DNA of 31,104 nt from Bacteroidales bacterium (GCA_016285355.1 JAEEQP010000047.1:1-31104); one strand, 5' to 3'. Positions 1 to 9,041 are shown, counted from the stretch's first letter. Numbers and translations: made by a program. Notes: a model not told the origin generated them from the sequence alone.

Positions 1-2
1 AG

Positions 3-134
3 GCATTGGTGATAAGGATGCTTAACGAGATAAAAGAAAACGAAGGTGAATATGATGTGATTGAGGTGCTGCTGGGCGTGAAGCGGGAGGAAGTGAATGG
101 GGTTATTAGGGATTATTTGAGGGAGAAGTATTGA
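3..134 (+). CDS. C-terminal end of an unidentified protein (partial)
   Basis: An open frame enters from the left edge and ends at TGA 132-134, giving the last 43 residues of a protein. The tail is charged and ends in REKY. It looks like a soluble helical C-terminus, with no membrane segment or recognisable motif. The start lies outside the window and I cannot assign a family. The next gene begins 89 bases downstream on the same strand, across a stretch containing a dispersed repeat, so co-transcription is uncertain. Confidence 0.5.
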   Translation, partial: ALVIRMLNEIKENEGEYDVIEVLLGVKREEVNGVIRDYLREKY

Positions 135-163
135 GGGAGAATTTTCGTGCTGACGTTATGCAT

Positions 164-179
164 GCTAACGGGATTACGA
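164..179 (+). repeat. Dispersed repeat, copy 1
   Basis: The 16-base string GCTAACGGGATTACGA occurs here and again at 1000-1015. Both copies sit in short gaps between genes and both are preceded within about 20 bases by CGTTATGC. This suggests an intergenic dispersed repeat rather than coding sequence. Its function is unknown. Confidence 0.55.
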
Positions 180-223
180 GGGAAGTTGATAAAAGGAAGT
201 ATTAACCATTAAATAAATGAACT

Positions 224-970
224 ATGAAAAGATTGGTATTATTCGCAATGGCACTGGCGGCGGTTTGCGTTATGCCGTCGTGCAACAAGGAACGCACTGG
301 GATCACTTTTGGTGATTATACAGGCATGATTGTCACATCATACGACACCGTAAGCGCGCAACATACAATAACAGATTTCTCTGACCAATGGGGATATCTT
401 GTAGATTTGAATGGTGATGGGAAAAACGACATTCAGCTTTATACTAGCGTGACTCCTTTTGGGGTGTCTGTGTCTGCAATCGATCGCATTAACGATGACG
501 AAACGCAGATTATATGCAAGGAGGTTGAAAAAAAACGTTATCTTCATAGCGATACAACATATTGGCAAACAGGGGATACATCACATGTTACCATTACAAA
601 GATTTATACTTTCCATAAGATTGATAAGGCCGACATTGTGGAACATTTAGAGACGGTATCTATTCCGCAAGCGTACGATGACGGTGATTTGTTCATACTA
701 AACAAGAACTCTTTTCCGGAATTTGTCACATTGTATATGCAAGCTACAGAGAGTATTTATACTGCTTATGCGGCAGACCCCTATAAACAAACACATTATC
801 ACACAATTTATAAGAATGACTATGACCTGTTCCCATTAGATGAGGAAAAATATATTGGATTCAGAATGACAGATGCTGACAGGTTCCGTTACGGATGGTT
901 GAAAATCAAGCTGTATAATAACGAGGGAAACTACTTTGTGAAGCTTTTGGAGACTGCGATCCAGGAATGA
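224..970 (+). CDS. Hypothetical lipoprotein (248 aa)
   Basis: The N-terminus is a lipoprotein signal peptide: a basic MKR start, a hydrophobic core and a lipobox ending at Cys20 (VMPSC), so signal peptidase II processing and anchoring in the cell envelope are expected. Around residues 60-70 there is a short DLNGDGKND stretch, the kind of acidic Gly/Asp loop seen in calcium-binding or beta-propeller repeats, but a single copy does not define a domain. The remainder is polar and rich in Tyr, Thr and Asp, typical of beta-rich surface lipoproteins. I do not recognise the family. It precedes the secreted DUF6624 protein and another lipoprotein on the same strand, so the three may be related envelope components. 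The start at 224 is the only one that keeps the signal peptide. Confidence 0.75.
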   Translation: MKRLVLFAMALAAVCVMPSCNKERTGITFGDYTGMIVTSYDTVSAQHTITDFSDQWGYLVDLNGDGKNDIQLYTSVTPFGVSVSAIDRINDDETQIICKEVEKKRYLHSDTTYWQTGDTSHVTITKIYTFHKIDKADIVEHLETVSIPQAYDDGDLFILNKNSFPEFVTLYMQATESIYTAYAADPYKQTHYHTIYKNDYDLFPLDEEKYIGFRMTDADRFRYGWLKIKLYNNEGNYFVKLLETAIQE

Positions 971-981
971 ATGGACTTTTT

Positions 982-1050
982 CGTTATGCGTGCATACGTG
1001 CTAACGGGATTACGACGACCTCACCACGGCCCTCTCCTCCAGGAGAGGGA
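982..1050 (+). repeat. Intergenic repeat block with stem-loop (repeat copy 2)
   Basis: The block starts with the second copy of the repeat seen at 164-179 (1000-1015). It continues into CCCTCTCCT/AGGAGAGGG, a 9-base perfect inverted repeat at 1030-1038 and 1041-1049. Read in frame it would give the proline-rich string SPRPSPPGEG, which I recognise as a common spurious translation of a dispersed intergenic palindrome in Bacteroidota genomes. This is the main reason for not extending the following gene upstream. Confidence 0.6.
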
Positions 1051-1122
1051 GATAGCCGGACGCGAGGGATGGGACGGATAGGACAAATAGGACTTAATAA
1101 GACTAATAAAAAACATAGGACA

Positions 1123-2058
1123 ATGAAAACAACAAGAATTTGCACCTTGCTTGCGATGTTGATGGTGGGTGGGAAAACTGCTTATGCCCAATCATGCCAG
1201 CCGTTTGTCGATTCCTTGAATGCTATGAGTTATAAGGCTTGCATGGCTTATTGGTCGGAGGATTTCCAAACAGCGTATTCTCTTTATTCGAAGCGGGATT
1301 CGATTGAGCCTATTGGTGGATTTTATGATTTGTGGTATTATTATGTCACTGCAGAAATTGAGAACCACCCATTAAAAAGCAAAGAGTTGTTGTTTCGCTT
1401 GGTGGCAAAAGGTCTGGATAAAGGTGGAGCAGAGCAATTGTTCCTGCATGATATTGGCTTGTTTGAACGCGTTTATTGGCATGAATTGGATTCACTTATT
1501 AGTCTTGGGGAAAGCAAAAGATGTCATCCTTTCATTGATTCGCTGGCGGCGATGGCAGAGATTGACCAAGCCATCAGGAGAGAGCCTTGGTCAGAAGAGA
1601 ACAGGCAAAAAATGATTGCCATTGATTCAACAAATACCGCCAAACTTGAAGCATTGATTGCACAATATGGTTTCCCTACATGGGAATTGGTGGGACGCGA
1701 AGGTTCGCATAATGCCTGGTTGATTGCCCAACATTCCCATACCCTTTTGCCTTGGTATCTGACACGACTCAGACAAGCCGTGCAGGAAAACAATGCGGAT
1801 AGTTATGATCTCGCCTATATGGAAGACCGTTTTTTGATGCATCAAGGGCAGCCTCAAATCTATGGTTCCCAAATGTCGTGGAGAATTGTTGCTGATGATA
1901 CCATTAAGGGTTTCTATCCTATCGTCGATGTCGAGCATGTCAATGAGCGCAGGCTTCCTGCCGGTTTGTGCCCAATCGAATTCATTTCACGAAACTATTT
2001 GGGAACGGATTCTATTATTATACTCAAAGAAACACCACTTATTGAGGAAAAGAAATGA
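1123..2058 (+). CDS. Secreted DUF6624-family protein (311 aa)
   Basis: The open frame extends up to 967, but its first 52 codons translate a dispersed repeat, and a proper signal peptide begins at ATG 1123 (MKTTRICTLL core, ending near AYAQ23), so I place the start there. The mature protein is helical in its first half. From about residue 135 to 300 it carries features I associate with DUF6624: an AWLIAQHSH segment (residues 198-206), an AYMEDRFLMHQGQPQIYGSQ segment (231-250) and a short C-terminal tail. The biochemical role of the family is unknown to me. The absence of a lipobox suggests a periplasmic or exported soluble protein. Its stop overlaps the start of the next lipoprotein gene by four bases (ATGA), so the two are likely translationally coupled. 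Confidence 0.7.
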   Translation: MKTTRICTLLAMLMVGGKTAYAQSCQPFVDSLNAMSYKACMAYWSEDFQTAYSLYSKRDSIEPIGGFYDLWYYYVTAEIENHPLKSKELLFRLVAKGLDKGGAEQLFLHDIGLFERVYWHELDSLISLGESKRCHPFIDSLAAMAEIDQAIRREPWSEENRQKMIAIDSTNTAKLEALIAQYGFPTWELVGREGSHNAWLIAQHSHTLLPWYLTRLRQAVQENNADSYDLAYMEDRFLMHQGQPQIYGSQMSWRIVADDTIKGFYPIVDVEHVNERRLPAGLCPIEFISRNYLGTDSIIILKETPLIEEKK

Positions 2059-2690
2059 AAAAAACACTCTTTGTCTTAATGGCCATAGTCGCCTTAACCC
2101 TAAACAGTTGCTGTATGCCACGCGAAATGGTGTGGGACATGATGGTGTTACCGTTTTCGGGGATGGACAAGGAACAAGTACACAACATCGACAAGTTTAT
2201 GCCGGACTGCCCACACGGCCAGTTTGAGTTTGACGCGCAATACGATGACAGTTTGAAGCATAATGTGCGTTATTTCCTCAATACGCAGAGCGCACAAAAA
2301 GGATCCTATTCGCTTATACAAACACGAATGTATGATTCGACCGGACGCATTGTCGGCGGCTATGAGATTTGCATGGGCAACGCTAAATTCCTCGGAATTT
2401 TTGAGACAGTGCCTATTGCAAGCAAATATGAGAAGGTGAACGGGTACGTCAATCCCAAAGTGAGTTTTTACAATGATGTTCATTTTCTCGTGGCCACCGA
2501 ACAAGAGAAGCAACAGCTATTGGAAGAAACACAAAAATACGATTATACACTCATGGTAATATGGCCCAGCAGTTCACGCTACTACACGAAAAGACATCTT
2601 CGCCAAGTGCGGCAATATGTAAAGCGGTTTGGTGAAGAAAACAAGCTTCGGGTGGTTTATGTGCATTTGCCAGTTCAAACAATAAAATGA
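2055..2690 (+). CDS. Hypothetical lipoprotein, possible degenerate thioredoxin-like fold (211 aa)
   Basis: A lipobox (LNSC, Cys19) follows a hydrophobic signal segment, so this is an envelope lipoprotein. The ATG overlaps the TGA of the upstream DUF6624 gene, and its own stop lies just before the TonB receptor gene, so an operon is likely. In the C-terminal third, a beta-strand-like stretch (YTLMVIWPSSSRYY, about residues 163-176) is followed by a basic amphipathic helix and a second strand (LRVVYVHL). That pattern resembles a thioredoxin fold in which the usual WCxxC motif is replaced by WPSSS; this is inference from pattern only. I do not recognise a named family. Confidence 0.7.
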   Translation: MKKTLFVLMAIVALTLNSCCMPREMVWDMMVLPFSGMDKEQVHNIDKFMPDCPHGQFEFDAQYDDSLKHNVRYFLNTQSAQKGSYSLIQTRMYDSTGRIVGGYEICMGNAKFLGIFETVPIASKYEKVNGYVNPKVSFYNDVHFLVATEQEKQQLLEETQKYDYTLMVIWPSSSRYYTKRHLRQVRQYVKRFGEENKLRVVYVHLPVQTIK

Positions 2691-2731
2691 CTTGCTTGGA
2701 GATTATCTTGTCAATTAATAAACGAAATATC

Positions 2732-5146
2732 ATGCGAAAAACAATCTTTTTTCTTTTCCTTCTGCTGCTGTCGGTTTCGGCGATGGCGCAGAAGCATTGC
2801 ATCAGCGGCTATGTGATGGATGCCGCGAGCCGTGAGACCTTGATTGGGGCGACTATCCTTGACCGAAACACTGGCCAAGGTTGCGCCACCAATAACTACG
2901 GCTATTATTCTTTGACACTGCCGGAAGGCGCTGTCGATTTGCAGTTTTCCTTTGTGGGTTATGATGCCGTCAACCAGGCGTTTAACTTGGTTGCCGACAC
3001 CGTCATCACGGTGAAAATGAGCAGCAATATCCAGTTGCAGGAAGTGACCGTTGAGGCCAACCGCGCCACGGTGGCTGCCAACAACCCGCAAATGAGTGTC
3101 ATCGAGTTGCCTGTCAAGCAAATCAAGGCCATCCCGACCTTGATGGGCGAGGCTGATGTGCTGAAAGCCATCCAATTGCTGCCTGGGGTGCAAAACGGAC
3201 AGGAAGGTTCGGCAGGCCTCTATGTGCGCGGCGGCGGCCCGGACGAGAACCTGCTCCTCATGGACGGCGTGCCGCTCTATAATGTCAATCACATGTTCGG
3301 CTTTTTCTCGGTCTTCAACCCCGACGCGCTGAAGAATGTCACTTTATATAAAGGTGGTTTCCCTGCCCGATATGGTGGCCGCATCTCCTCGGTCGTGGAC
3401 GTGCGTATGAAAGACGGCGACATGCAAGGCTATCACGGCAATTTCAGCATTGGCCTGATTTCGAGCAAAATCAACGTGGAAGGCCCGATTGTGAAGGATA
3501 AGTTATCGTTCAACCTGTCGTTCCGTCGCACCTATTCCGATGCTTTGACCAACCTTTACGGCCTCATCGGGAAGATGGCCGACAAGTCCATCGACAAGTT
3601 CTCGTTGGGGTATTATTTCTATGACCTCAACGCCAAGCTGAACTGGAAGATTTCGGACAAAGACCGACTTTATCTGAGCTGGTACAGTGGCGACGACAAG
3701 ATCTACGCCAATGTGAAATGGGACTATACCTACGAAGACCTCTATGCCGACCATGAGAAACTGGGGCTCAACTGGAAATGGGGCAACAAAGTGGCGGCCT
3801 TGCGATGGAACCACATCATATCGCCGCAGCTTTTCATGGATGCCTCGGTGAGCTACACGCAATACCGCCACGACCTAGGCATGGACCAAAACTACACTTA
3901 CGAGGAGTTTAAGCCCAACGCCTACACCTCAACCGATGCGATTGCCATGAACTACCAATCAGGCATCCAAGACCTCACGGCACGCACTGACTTCCATTTC
4001 GCTCCTAATCCGAGGCACGACATCCGTTTCGGTGGCGGCTACACCTATCATTTCTTCCGTCCCGAAGTGCAGGCGATGAAGGCCTATTCCACCATAGATA
4101 ACATCGACACCGACACGGTGACTGGCTCCGGCAACGTGAATGCTCACGAGGCCATGCTGTATGTGGAGGACAACTTCACGATAAGCCCGGCGGTGAAAAT
4201 GAACCTAGGTCTGCATTATTCCGCTTTTGCGGTGCAGGGCAACTTCTACCACTCGCTTCAACCTCGTTTCGGCATGAGCGCGATGGTGGCACCCCGATTC
4301 TCGCTCAAGGCGGGCTATGCCTACATGACGCAATATGTCCACCTGCTCTCGAACAGCAACCTCACCATGCCTACCGACCTTTGGGTGCCTGTCACCGCCC
4401 GAATTGCTCCTGAACGCGGGCATCAGTTCTCGCTCGGCGGCTTCTACGAAATGCCCGACCTGTTCGACATCTCACTTGAAGGCTATTACAAGCTGATGGA
4501 CAACGTGCTGGAGTACAAGGACGGCACCACTTTCTTCGGCTCCAGCCAAGGCTGGGAAGACAAGGTGAACATGGGCAAGGGCTGGGCCTACGGCGTGGAG
4601 CTGTTGCTGCAACGTTCCTTCGGCAAGACGACAGGCTGGATTGGGTATACATGGTCGCGCTCCATCCGGCAGTTTGACCGTGAGGGACAGATGATCAACA
4701 GCGGAAAGCCTTTCCCTGCCAAGTACGACCGTCGCCACGACCTCAGCATCACCGTGCAGCACAAGTTCAGCGACCGTTTTGACTTGTCGGGCTCGTGGGT
4801 CATCAGCAGCGGCAATTGCGGCACCTTGGCCACACAAAGCTATCCTGGTGTGCCGTTATACTTGATTGACCGATTTGCAAGCATTTGGTACACACCCAAC
4901 ATCGGTGCCATAGAGCGCAACAACTACAGGCTACCTGCCTATCATCGCCTTGACCTCAGCATGAACTTCCGCAAGCAGAAGAAACATGGCGAGCGCGTGT
5001 GGAACATCAGCATCTATAATGTGTATAACCGCCAAAATCCTTTCATCGTCATGCGAGGCCTTGACCAAGCGACAGGAGCGGTGCAATTACAGCAAGTCAG
5101 CATCTTCCCAATCATTCCTTCAATTTCCTACGGATTCAAATTCTAA
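2732..5146 (+). CDS. TonB-dependent outer membrane receptor with CarboxypepD-like N-terminal domain (804 aa)
   Basis: The open frame could start at 2687, but the signal peptide begins at ATG 2732 and ends near AMAQ20. Residues about 22-105 form a CarboxypepD_reg-like domain (ISGYVMDAASRETLIGATI followed by a GYYSL turn). A TonB plug follows at about 125-240, containing LYVRGGGPDENLLLMDGVP. The rest is a transmembrane beta-barrel rich in aromatic-flanked strands and ending in the aromatic YGFKF. At about 800 residues it is shorter than typical SusC proteins and matches the receptor subgroup that pairs with DUF4249 lipoproteins, whose gene follows directly. Expected role: TonB/ExbBD-powered uptake of an unidentified substrate across the outer membrane. 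Substrate specificity cannot be read from the sequence. Confidence 0.92.
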   Translation: MRKTIFFLFLLLLSVSAMAQKHCISGYVMDAASRETLIGATILDRNTGQGCATNNYGYYSLTLPEGAVDLQFSFVGYDAVNQAFNLVADTVITVKMSSNIQLQEVTVEANRATVAANNPQMSVIELPVKQIKAIPTLMGEADVLKAIQLLPGVQNGQEGSAGLYVRGGGPDENLLLMDGVPLYNVNHMFGFFSVFNPDALKNVTLYKGGFPARYGGRISSVVDVRMKDGDMQGYHGNFSIGLISSKINVEGPIVKDKLSFNLSFRRTYSDALTNLYGLIGKMADKSIDKFSLGYYFYDLNAKLNWKISDKDRLYLSWYSGDDKIYANVKWDYTYEDLYADHEKLGLNWKWGNKVAALRWNHIISPQLFMDASVSYTQYRHDLGMDQNYTYEEFKPNAYTSTDAIAMNYQSGIQDLTARTDFHFAPNPRHDIRFGGGYTYHFFRPEVQAMKAYSTIDNIDTDTVTGSGNVNAHEAMLYVEDNFTISPAVKMNLGLHYSAFAVQGNFYHSLQPRFGMSAMVAPRFSLKAGYAYMTQYVHLLSNSNLTMPTDLWVPVTARIAPERGHQFSLGGFYEMPDLFDISLEGYYKLMDNVLEYKDGTTFFGSSQGWEDKVNMGKGWAYGVELLLQRSFGKTTGWIGYTWSRSIRQFDREGQMINSGKPFPAKYDRRHDLSITVQHKFSDRFDLSGSWVISSGNCGTLATQSYPGVPLYLIDRFASIWYTPNIGAIERNNYRLPAYHRLDLSMNFRKQKKHGERVWNISIYNVYNRQNPFIVMRGLDQATGAVQLQQVSIFPIIPSISYGFKF

Positions 5147-5153
5147 ATCAACA

Positions 5154-5232
5154 ACTATGGCCAACGGCTAATGACTATGGCCACTTCAACCTCGGAAAAA
5201 GCGGCCATAGTCATAGGCCTTAAGCCATAGTA
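5154..5232 (+). promoter_or_regulatory. Nested stem-loop between receptor and DUF4249 genes
   Basis: ATGACTATGGCC (5171-5182) is a perfect 12-base inverted repeat of 5203-5214, with a 20-base loop. Outside it, ACTATGGC (5154-5161) pairs with GCCATAGT (5225-5232). No T-run follows, so it is not a simple intrinsic terminator. A role in mRNA end protection or in setting the ratio between receptor and lipoprotein is plausible but unproven. Confidence 0.6.
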
Positions 5233-5249
5233 AAACAACAATAAAAAAA

Positions 5250-6305
5250 ATGAAAACCATTAAATTAGCAATAGCATTTATCATTGGCACAGCTCTATTC
5301 TCAGCCTGCACGAAGCCCCTCCCTTTCCAAGGCGAGTATGTGGAACCTAAATTGGTCGTCAACTGCATCGCAACGCCTGACGAGCCTATCAAAGCATACG
5401 TTTACAAAAGTGATTTCGTTTATGACACCATCACCGACTACGAAATGCCTAATGGGACACAAGTGTTCCTCTATGTGAACGGAGAATCCAAGGGCGAGAT
5501 GTGGATGGATGCCGACACCAACTATTATGCGCATTACATCCATCCTGTCGTAAACCAGTATTTCACCAGCGACTATGTACCGCAAATCGGCGATGTCGTG
5601 AAAATCAGCGTCACTGCACCTGGATTTGATGAGGTGGAAGGCAATTCTGAGCCATTGCCCAACGAGCCTTTTGGCCGTATCGCCGACTCGCGTGTGACGA
5701 AATGGGACACTACCAGCATGAAAGGATTTAGGGTTCCCATCCCAGATACTGACACGTTCGAGGTTGTATGGCTTAGAGAATACAGGAAACACATCACGGT
5801 TGCTTTGGAAGTCACCGACCCCAATCCAGGGTTGTTGGATTACTATTGCCTCGAAGCCTCGCTGCGAATAGACGGCGACTGGACCTATCCAGACGGAAGC
5901 GAGATGGACTATAATGTCGGAGAATTGGAGCGCATCTATTTCAACGACCCCATCATCGGCACCTCGACGGCGGAGTTGGAAGACCAGTTCGGCATCAATG
6001 TAGGTTTGGGTAACCGTTCAAAAAGCACTTTCAACGATGCCACTTTTGACGGCGGGAGTTATCGTTTGGAAATCCCTATGGTCACCAGCACACTTTTCAA
6101 GGCCAACGACAGCATCAGTGCATACGTTGACATTCGTCTGCGCCACCTGACCGAAGGAGCTTACAATTATTTCAGCACTATCACATCGGGCAGCGCTTAC
6201 TCACAGTATTACAGCGAGCCAGTCAGTGTGTATTCCAATGTGAAGAATGGGTTTGGCCTTGTGGCAGGAAGCAACGATGCCGTGGTGAGTTTTTCGGTAT
6301 GGTGA
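5250..6305 (+). CDS. DUF4249-family outer membrane lipoprotein (351 aa)
   Basis: A lipobox (FSAC, Cys20) follows a hydrophobic signal. The opening of the mature region (PKLVVNCIATPDEP, with a VFLYVNG strand downstream) and the overall length match DUF4249 as I know it: lipoproteins encoded immediately after TonB-dependent receptors in Bacteroidota. By analogy with SusD-like lids, it probably acts at the cell surface with the receptor encoded just upstream to capture or gate the substrate. The 103-base gap to the receptor gene contains a nested stem-loop but no clear terminator, so co-transcription is expected. It ends convergently with the C10 protease gene on the other strand, 37 bases away. 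Confidence 0.85.
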   Translation: MKTIKLAIAFIIGTALFSACTKPLPFQGEYVEPKLVVNCIATPDEPIKAYVYKSDFVYDTITDYEMPNGTQVFLYVNGESKGEMWMDADTNYYAHYIHPVVNQYFTSDYVPQIGDVVKISVTAPGFDEVEGNSEPLPNEPFGRIADSRVTKWDTTSMKGFRVPIPDTDTFEVVWLREYRKHITVALEVTDPNPGLLDYYCLEASLRIDGDWTYPDGSEMDYNVGELERIYFNDPIIGTSTAELEDQFGINVGLGNRSKSTFNDATFDGGSYRLEIPMVTSTLFKANDSISAYVDIRLRHLTEGAYNYFSTITSGSAYSQYYSEPVSVYSNVKNGFGLVAGSNDAVVSFSVW

Positions 6306-6342
6306 ATCGCGGGTAGACTATATCAGACACCTGCCAAGCAGT

Positions 6343-8631
6343 TCAATTCTGCTTCAACATCTTCACCGTAGTGACGGCATCATTCTCATCCACGATGCGG
6401 ACGAAATACAATCCATCGGGCCATGAAGAAACATTGACCACGTTGTCAAAGCCCACATGGACAAATTGGCCGAGAATGTCAAACACACGGACTTCCTTCA
6501 CCTTACCCTCAATCTTGAAGCTGTCGGAGGCAGGATTGGGATAGAGGGAAACTCCCTCATGGCGTTCCTCAACCGAAGTCACCTCAACCGTCACTGAAAC
6601 TGGATCGGATTTGCATTGTTCTCCGCTTTCCCGACGATAGAGGACGGAAACTTCAAAGTCCATTGTAGCCGGAAAATCGAAAGCTAAAAAGATCGATTTA
6701 TAGTTCAAATCACCTATTGTCGTGACAAGCAGACCATTATTAGTAATCTCATAGCGTACAAACTCTTCCTCATTGCCATCCCAGTCCCAAGTCAGCAATG
6801 CACCATATTCTTCTTCATTGTGCCATTCATAGACGCCTTCCAGATTGAAAACAGGCTGGCAGTCCATCTCACAACCAATCTCATAATCAATGATTTCGCC
6901 CACTTCTGGATAGCCATTGGAAGCCACTATCAAGTTATCATTCCAATCATAAATCTCGTATGAGACCTCTTCAAGGCTACCGTGGGAATAGCAAGTGTTG
7001 TCGTAGGTCCAGAAAAAAGTTGCCGTCTGGTCGTTGGGCACAGGGACAACGACGGAAGCCTCTCCGCCTTCCCAAAGTCCCACACGTTGTGAGACCTTTC
7101 CATCTTCGTCAAGTACGGCGATGGACGACAAATCCCATCCATTATTACCGCTATCCGCAAGCTCAAAACGAAGATCACAAGTGCGGCCGATGGTCACCGT
7201 ATCACGCGTCACCTTGCTCATTCCGGCATCGTTGACGGCATACACTGCATAATAATAGGTACCGGCTTTCTCTAAATGATCAAAATAAACATATTGATTT
7301 TGGCTCCATGAGTAATCCATCACTGAGTCGATCACCACGCCATCGCGCATGATATAGACACCTACATCTTCATCGTCCAAAGGCTCACCACCACGAGTTT
7401 CGAGGACAGGAGTGATGTGCATAACAACCACACTATTGTTATGAGCGTATGCCTCCAAAGGCCCCACCGCTTTCGGCGCATCATTATACTCATCCACCGG
7501 ATGCAAGTTGAAGACGGCGTTATGCTGCCATGGGAAGGAATAGAACGTCAGATAGAAAGCGTCGATGGCATAATAGCCATTGTCGAAACCTGCCCAGCCC
7601 CAATTGAGGTGAAACATGTCATTGTCGTCATAGCCGTCAAGCACGTATGCATGGCCGCCGGCTTCACCATTTGAGGCATAGTATAAAGGCATACCGGCAT
7701 CAAGGTTGGCACGTAAGTCATTTTTCCACTGGTTGCTGGAGCCATTAGGTTTATAACGATGTTCCCATTCAGGACTATATCTAAAATAGTCCCGCATGGC
7801 AGGACCCACATCTTCAGAATAAGCACCACTAGCATTGGCGCCATAACTCATGTCAACGCTCACGCCCGCATGATACTCCAACAAGGCCGTGGCATCCACC
7901 TCTGCTTGCGGGCTGGCAAAGTCGAGGAAATCAGGCATCAACTCAAAGCGATAAGTAGCATTCTCGAAATTGGCCTCCTGCCAACCATAATTGCCGTAAT
8001 AGCCAGAGGCATCGTAACCGTGTCCCCCTTGTCCGTGGCGGGGCCATTCCCAATAACGCATGATTTGGCTCATGGTGTTGGCCACACAACCTGACTTGCA
8101 ATGGCCGCTATAAACCGAATTGGGGTCTTCGGGACACATGTTGTTGTAAAGGTCCGTCTGGTTCCAAAGGGAAGCCATCAACGGCCCAACGCTTCGATTG
8201 GCTTTATTCGCCACAAGTCTGCCTGTCTTTTCCAAACTTATCCAATCGGCAACGGCCTGCTCCGTACGCTCATCATTGTTGGCAAACATCTGGCTGAAAC
8301 CTGCCTTGTAGTTGTCGAAAAAAGTCATCAAGCCATCGGGAAGCTGGGCAGTGAAATTGCTTTCGGTGGAATAGCCCAAAATAGGTTTGGCACGGTCGTC
8401 GGCACTGACGATGACGAAACCCTTCGGCTGCACAGCGAAAACATAGAAGCAAGCTTGACCTTGGCTGGTATAGGCTGTGTAAGTCAATTCAGCCGTGGCC
8501 GACTTGATTGCAGTGTTTGTGTTCATAAACTTGACACCCAATGCCTTAGCCTTGTTGACATCAACAGGATTGGCTTGAAGTTCGCCAAAAAACAGCGTGA
8601 CAAGCAGTAAAAGAACAAATGTACGTTTCAT
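6343..8631 (-). CDS. T9SS-exported C10-family (streptopain-like) cysteine protease (762 aa)
   Basis: A signal peptide (to about ELQA20) leads into an N-terminal inhibitory propeptide of the Spi/PrtT-like type. The peptidase C10 domain carries the catalytic cysteine in SGCVANTMSQIMRYWEWP (Cys182) and the catalytic histidine in GGHAYVLDGY (His327), followed by the conserved HLNWGWAG. A fibronectin-like region follows (about 385-480), then further beta domains. The C-terminal 70 residues form a T9SS type A sorting domain (SLYPNPASD, a DILGQ turn, GLYFVRI strand and final VKMLKQN). The protein should therefore cross the outer membrane by type IX secretion and act outside the cell as an endopeptidase, as known for related bacterial C10 enzymes. 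It is the last gene of a run of closely spaced minus-strand genes, 18 bases after the zinc-ribbon gene. Low-GC exons or disruptions are not seen. Confidence 0.9.
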   Translation of the reverse strand: MKRTFVLLLLVTLFFGELQANPVDVNKAKALGVKFMNTNTAIKSATAELTYTAYTSQGQACFYVFAVQPKGFVIVSADDRAKPILGYSTESNFTAQLPDGLMTFFDNYKAGFSQMFANNDERTEQAVADWISLEKTGRLVANKANRSVGPLMASLWNQTDLYNNMCPEDPNSVYSGHCKSGCVANTMSQIMRYWEWPRHGQGGHGYDASGYYGNYGWQEANFENATYRFELMPDFLDFASPQAEVDATALLEYHAGVSVDMSYGANASGAYSEDVGPAMRDYFRYSPEWEHRYKPNGSSNQWKNDLRANLDAGMPLYYASNGEAGGHAYVLDGYDDNDMFHLNWGWAGFDNGYYAIDAFYLTFYSFPWQHNAVFNLHPVDEYNDAPKAVGPLEAYAHNNSVVVMHITPVLETRGGEPLDDEDVGVYIMRDGVVIDSVMDYSWSQNQYVYFDHLEKAGTYYYAVYAVNDAGMSKVTRDTVTIGRTCDLRFELADSGNNGWDLSSIAVLDEDGKVSQRVGLWEGGEASVVVPVPNDQTATFFWTYDNTCYSHGSLEEVSYEIYDWNDNLIVASNGYPEVGEIIDYEIGCEMDCQPVFNLEGVYEWHNEEEYGALLTWDWDGNEEEFVRYEITNNGLLVTTIGDLNYKSIFLAFDFPATMDFEVSVLYRRESGEQCKSDPVSVTVEVTSVEERHEGVSLYPNPASDSFKIEGKVKEVRVFDILGQFVHVGFDNVVNVSSWPDGLYFVRIVDENDAVTTVKMLKQN

Positions 8632-8649
8632 AATATTAGTTTTTATTAG

Positions 8650-9018
8650 TTAATTATCAGAGTTTTGCACCAAAACAAAAGAATTGCTGTCATTTTCCTT
8701 CAGGACATAGCCTTGGTTGTAAACAAAATGATAGACAGCACCGGCTTTGGTCGTGTAGATACTCGTAAAGTACTTGAAATCAAAGCCTTTTTCGGTCAGT
8801 TGCTGGCGAGTCGCAAAACCTTTCCCATTCGGATTCAGTTCAGTTAAAATGTTATGGTTGCGTGCCAGGATGCCGTTGATTTTCCGAATCACATTGACCT
8901 GTTTGTGTGTCTTCTCGTAGTTATAGCTGTTGCGGCACGAGTCGCAGCAAAACTTCTTGTCGACGCGACCGATAATAGGCTCACCGCAATAGAGACATTT
9001 CTTTTTTTCGTCTTCCAT
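8650..9018 (-). CDS. Small zinc-ribbon protein (122 aa)
   Basis: The N-terminus holds a CxxC...CxxC zinc ribbon: Cys8/Cys11 (CLYC) and Cys25/Cys28 (CDSC, preceded by an additional Cys24). Basic and Asn-rich linkers follow. The C-terminal half (GFDFKYFTSIYTTKAGAVYH) is a compact beta-hairpin-like region. The N-terminal part resembles DUF2116-type zinc ribbons. No signal peptide is present, so it is cytoplasmic. It lies 23 bases after the DUF4159 gene and 18 bases before the protease gene. Function is not known; nucleic-acid or protein binding is a guess based only on the ribbon. Confidence 0.8.
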   Translation of the reverse strand: MEDEKKKCLYCGEPIIGRVDKKFCCDSCRNSYNYEKTHKQVNVIRKINGILARNHNILTELNPNGKGFATRQQLTEKGFDFKYFTSIYTTKAGAVYHFVYNQGYVLKENDSNSFVLVQNSDN

Positions 9019-9041
9019 ATTCTTAATTTTTTAATTTTCAT

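Noticed and set aside
967..1122. N-terminal extension of the DUF6624 gene
   Set aside because: It translates a dispersed palindromic repeat (SPRPSPPGEG) and would bury the signal peptide.
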